Shown here one piece after another: positions 6,170 to 7,899 of a stretch of 7,899 nt of DNA (the first letter of the stretch is position 1; every line of letters starts with the position of its first letter). Source of the stretch: an uncultured Actinomycetes bacterium (GTDB taxonomy: Bacteria; Actinomycetota; Acidimicrobiia; Acidimicrobiales; Microtrichaceae). The position numbers and the translations under genes were made by a program. Location of the stretch: the NCBI GenBank assembly GCA_903953195.1, contig CAJBIS010000320.1:1-7899 (forward strand), written 5' to 3'. The notes under the pieces were generated by a model. That model did not search any database. It saw only the letters and a list, made by a program, of their open reading frames with translations, and was not told where the DNA came from.

Positions 6170-6604
6170 GTGATCCACCACATCTCGATTCCAGTGCGGG
6201 ACCCGCGCGGTGCCGCCGATGTGCTGGCACTGGTCCTCGACGGACGGGTGGCGCAGTTCCGGCCGCACGACGGTGTGTGGACGGTGTGGACCGACGACGA
6301 GCACGGCACCGCGGTCGAGTGCTTCCCGCGCACGCTGGCCATGGTGCCGTCCGACGATGCGAGCGGCGTCGGGTTCGTCGACGTGCCCGATGACGCAGAG
6401 AGCGTCGCCATCCACGCGCTGATCTCGGTGAACCATTCGATCGACGACCTCCTGGCGATCGCCGCCGATGCCGGTTGGCGCGCCGAGGTGGTGTCACGGG
6501 GGCCCCACGATGCCGTCGCGTTCTGGGTGGAGAACTCGGTGCTGCTCGAACTGCTCACGCCGGAGATGGCCGCTGAGTTCCGGCGCTCACTTCGTTCCGA
6601 CTGA
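6170..6604 (+). CDS. VOC family (glyoxalase/dioxygenase-fold) protein
   Basis: The 144-residue product is a single two-module VOC domain protein. It opens with IHHISIPVRDP, the usual first beta strand of the fold. Candidate metal ligands in the classic H-E-H-E order are H4, E50 (in GTAVEC), H82 (in AIHALIS) and E127 (in SVLLELLTP). The C-terminal part, GWRAEVVSRGPHDAVAFWVEN, matches the second module. VOC enzymes include lyases, isomerases, dioxygenases and resistance proteins, so no reaction can be named. I chose the GTG at 6170 because GGAGAGGG lies nine bases upstream and the fold begins immediately; upstream in-frame starts (6074, and ATG at 6143) add an arginine-rich stretch with no family resemblance. 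It is divergent from the P450 and convergent with the dehydrogenase gene, with its own likely promoter. Confidence 0.85.
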   Translation: MIHHISIPVRDPRGAADVLALVLDGRVAQFRPHDGVWTVWTDDEHGTAVECFPRTLAMVPSDDASGVGFVDVPDDAESVAIHALISVNHSIDDLLAIAADAGWRAEVVSRGPHDAVAFWVENSVLLELLTPEMAAEFRRSLRSD

Positions 6605-6659
6605 CCAGACGCGCCGACGGCCTCGCTGCTCCGACCGGTCCGCCGTTCCGATTGATCGT
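6605..6659. other. Convergent gap between VOC and dehydrogenase genes
   Basis: These 55 bases separate two facing stop codons. An imperfect long-loop stem (GACGGC near 6616 with GCCGTT near 6642) and an 8-base palindrome GACCGGTC at 6633-6640 are visible, but there is no T-rich tract on either strand. I do not assert a terminator. Confidence 0.3.
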
Positions 6660-7646
6660 TCAGCTGATCTCGTCGACACGCACCGGCGCGCCGCTCGCCA
6701 GTGACGCGTCCGCGGCGAGCGCAACCCGAAGCGCGTCCGCAGCGGCCGAACCGGGGCACGGGTTCGGTGCGTCGCCCGCGGCCAGCGCGACGAATGCGGC
6801 CATCTCGGCGGCGTAGGCGGCGTGGAAGCGCACGGGAAAGTTCGGGAACGGATCGACGGGACCGGGCACACCCGGGTCGGCCGACCGCATCGGCATGCGC
6901 GGCCCGAGCCCGGCGCTGAGCGAGTCGCGTGACCCGATGACCTCGGTGCGGTGGTCGTAGCCGACACCGTTCTGGCGGGTGCCGGTCAGCACCGCGAGCG
7001 CGCCACCGTCGAGGTGGATGATCGCAGCGGCGGTGTCGACGTCGCCGTGCCGGGCGAACATGTCGTCGACGAGCACCGAACCGGTGGCATGCACCGACAC
7101 CGGTCGACGTCCGCTCAACCAGGCGACGGCGTCGAAGTCGTGGATGTGCATGTCGCAGAAGATCGAGCCGGCCGTCGGCAGGTAGCTCTCGTGCGGCGGC
7201 TCGCTGTCGTGACAGGCGGCCCGGATCAGGTACAACTCGCCGAGATCGCCGGACTCGATGGCGCGGCGCATGGCGACGAAGCCGGGGTCGAACCGTCGGT
7301 GGAACCCGACCTGCAGTTCCGTGCCGGCTGCCGCGACGTGCGCGAGCGTCGCCTCGGTCGCCGCCAGGTCGAGCGAGATCGGCTTCTCGCAGAAGCACGG
7401 GAGCCCGGCGTCGGCGACCGCCACCACGTCCTCCGGGTGCCGCGCCGTCGGCGTGGCGACCACGACGCCGTCGCTGCGTTCGAACAGTTCGGCCGCATCG
7501 GCGCAGACCGTTGCGGCGCTGCGGACGGACTCGAGCGCCGCCGGGTCGGGGTCCACGACGAGCACCTCGTCGACCGCATCGAGTTCTGCGAGGTTGAGGA
7601 TGTGCGTCCGGCCGATCCGGCCCGCGCCCAGCACTCCGATTCGCAT
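6660..7646 (-). CDS. Gfo/Idh/MocA family NAD(P)-dependent oxidoreductase, inositol 2-dehydrogenase-like
   Basis: The 328-residue protein has the full two-domain build of the family at normal length. The N-terminal Rossmann fold opens with GVLGAGRIGRTH (4-15), and an acidic residue at the end of strand 2 (VVDPDP, D32) suggests NAD+ preference. The catalytic lysine motif is CEKPISLD (K88), followed by VGFHRRFDP (113-121). The D-M-H-I-H-D-F-D segment (165-172) supplies D165 and H169, spaced like the aspartate and histidine of Bacillus IolG. Such enzymes oxidise a hydroxyl of a cyclitol or sugar to a ketone. Inositol is the best guess, but the family changes substrate easily and no other iol genes are in the window. 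The ATG at 7646 follows GGAGG with a five-base gap, a strong ribosome site. It sits downstream of a tandem-repeat leader and is convergent with the VOC gene. Confidence 0.92.
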   Translation of the reverse strand: MRIGVLGAGRIGRTHILNLAELDAVDEVLVVDPDPAALESVRSAATVCADAAELFERSDGVVVATPTARHPEDVVAVADAGLPCFCEKPISLDLAATEATLAHVAAAGTELQVGFHRRFDPGFVAMRRAIESGDLGELYLIRAACHDSEPPHESYLPTAGSIFCDMHIHDFDAVAWLSGRRPVSVHATGSVLVDDMFARHGDVDTAAAIIHLDGGALAVLTGTRQNGVGYDHRTEVIGSRDSLSAGLGPRMPMRSADPGVPGPVDPFPNFPVRFHAAYAAEMAAFVALAAGDAPNPCPGSAAADALRVALAADASLASGAPVRVDEIS

Positions 7647-7651
7647 GTCGA

Positions 7652-7656
7652 CCTCC
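7652..7656 (-). promoter_or_regulatory. Strong ribosome binding site of the dehydrogenase gene
   Basis: GGAGG on the minus strand lies five bases before the ATG at 7646 and fixes that start. It directly abuts the 24-bp tandem repeat, so changes in repeat number would alter leader length without moving this site relative to the ATG. Confidence 0.75.
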
Positions 7657-7718
7657 GTGTCCGCTGTCGCGCTCGCCGACGTGTCCGCTGTCGGGCTCGC
7701 CGACGTGTCCGCCGTCGG
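7657..7718. repeat. 24-bp tandem repeat, about 2.6 copies, in the dehydrogenase leader
   Basis: Two adjacent 24-base units occupy 7657-7680 and 7681-7704 and differ at one base (C versus G at unit position 14). A third partial copy covers 7705-7718 with one further mismatch. Each unit begins GTGTCCGC and ends CTCGCCGAC. Unit 2 can form a small stem (GTCGG 7690-7694 with CCGAC 7700-7704), and the partial copy another (GTCCG 7707-7711 with CGGAC 7716-7720). The array lies between a candidate promoter and the ribosome site of the dehydrogenase gene. Confidence 0.85.
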
Positions 7719-7721
7719 ACG

Positions 7722-7727
7722 ACACTA
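7722..7727 (-). promoter_or_regulatory. Candidate -10 box of the dehydrogenase gene
   Basis: TAGTGT on the minus strand fits TANNNT. Transcription would start near 7715, giving a leader of about 70 bases that consists mostly of the tandem repeat. No clear -35 was found in the very GC-rich sequence upstream, so the call is tentative. Confidence 0.3.
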
Positions 7728-7733
7728 CGCACA

Positions 7734-7747
7734 CCGGCGGCGGCCGG
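7734..7747 (-). terminator. GC hairpin just after the right-edge gene (possible terminator)
   Basis: CCGGC (7734-7738) pairs with GCCGG (7743-7747) around a four-base loop, three bases downstream of the TGA of the right-edge gene. It lacks a T-tract, as many actinobacterial terminators do, so it could be an intrinsic-like terminator or simply GC-rich sequence. Confidence 0.25.
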
Positions 7748-7750
7748 CGG

Positions 7751-7899
7751 TCACGTCGAGTCGGGGCGACCGGCGATCGTCTGCTCGCGCCAGGCGGCCA
7801 CGGCGGCCCGCCGCGCCTCGTGCTGGCGGTCGTGCCAGGCCTGCAGGTCGCCGATGATGTCGTGCACCAGTTCGGCGGTCGACGGCAGGTGGATCTTCC
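7751..7899 (-). CDS. 3' end of an unrecognised gene (cut by right window edge)
   Basis: On the minus strand an open frame enters from the right edge and ends at the TGA at 7753-7751, giving 48 C-terminal residues. Almost every codon ends in G or C, matching the real genes of the window and supporting true coding. The visible tail, from KIHLPSTAELVHDII through a WHDRQHEARRAAVAAWRE stretch, looks like a charged amphipathic helix that ends in a short flexible GRPDST tail. I do not recognise the family. It lies in the same direction as the dehydrogenase gene and 104 bases upstream of it, with a hairpin and a candidate promoter in between, so the two may or may not share a transcript. Confidence 0.7.
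   Translation of the reverse strand, partial: KIHLPSTAELVHDIIGDLQAWHDRQHEARRAAVAAWREQTIAGRPDST

Noticed and set aside
7657..7718. CRISPR-like array
   Set aside because: The units are directly adjacent with no unique spacers and fewer than three full copies, so this is a plain tandem repeat.
6082..7734. Long minus-strand open frame of about 550 codons across the VOC and dehydrogenase genes
   Set aside because: It is out of frame with the dehydrogenase, antisense to the VOC gene, and its translation is arginine/proline-rich without any domain. It is a shadow frame expected in GC-rich DNA.
7258..7857. Plus-strand open frame of about 199 codons across the repeat region
   Set aside because: It is Ser/Arg/Ala-rich and antisense to the dehydrogenase and the right-edge gene, both of which have good coding signals. 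The repeat merely yields an 'SAVGLADV'-like peptide repeat.

Overview
This is a GC-rich window with a strong preference for G or C in third codon positions and frequent GTG starts. It reads like an actinobacterial chromosome. The P450, DUF2236 and Gfo/Idh/MocA content would suit an Acidimicrobiia (Ilumatobacter-like) organism, but that placement is an inference from composition and protein style, not a database match.

Layout: (1) Bases 1-1774, plus strand: the C-terminal part of a large SF2 helicase with a DUF3427 tail, cut by the left edge. (2) Bases 1822-5992, minus strand: four co-directional redox genes, in transcription order a cytochrome P450, a DUF2236/MpaB-like oxygenase, a sterol-desaturase-family diiron hydroxylase, and a three-helix membrane protein with a CxxCH haem-binding domain. 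The DUF2236 stop and desaturase start overlap as TGATG, so those two are almost certainly co-translated. The haem gene's start region carries a perfect 10+1+10 palindrome. (3) Bases 5993-6169: a divergent promoter region between the P450 and a plus-strand VOC (glyoxalase-fold) gene at 6170-6604. (4) Bases 6660-7646, minus strand: a Gfo/Idh/MocA NAD(P)-dependent dehydrogenase of the inositol 2-dehydrogenase type, convergent with the VOC gene. Its leader contains a 24-bp tandem repeat. (5) Bases 7751-7899, minus strand: the 3' end of an unrecognised gene cut by the right edge.

How the genes may work together: the P450, DUF2236 and desaturase proteins use three different oxygen-activating centres (haem-thiolate, probably histidine-ligated haem, and diiron). 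The downstream membrane haem protein would place a c-type haem on the outer face of the membrane. The simplest reading is oxidative tailoring or breakdown of a hydrophobic substrate (lipid, terpenoid or sterol-like), but no substrate can be read from the sequence. The helicase is unrelated and shows more A/T-ending codons than the oxygenase block, so the boundary near 1775-1821 may separate two gene neighbourhoods of different origin. No tRNA, rRNA, CRISPR array, transposase or integrase was seen.
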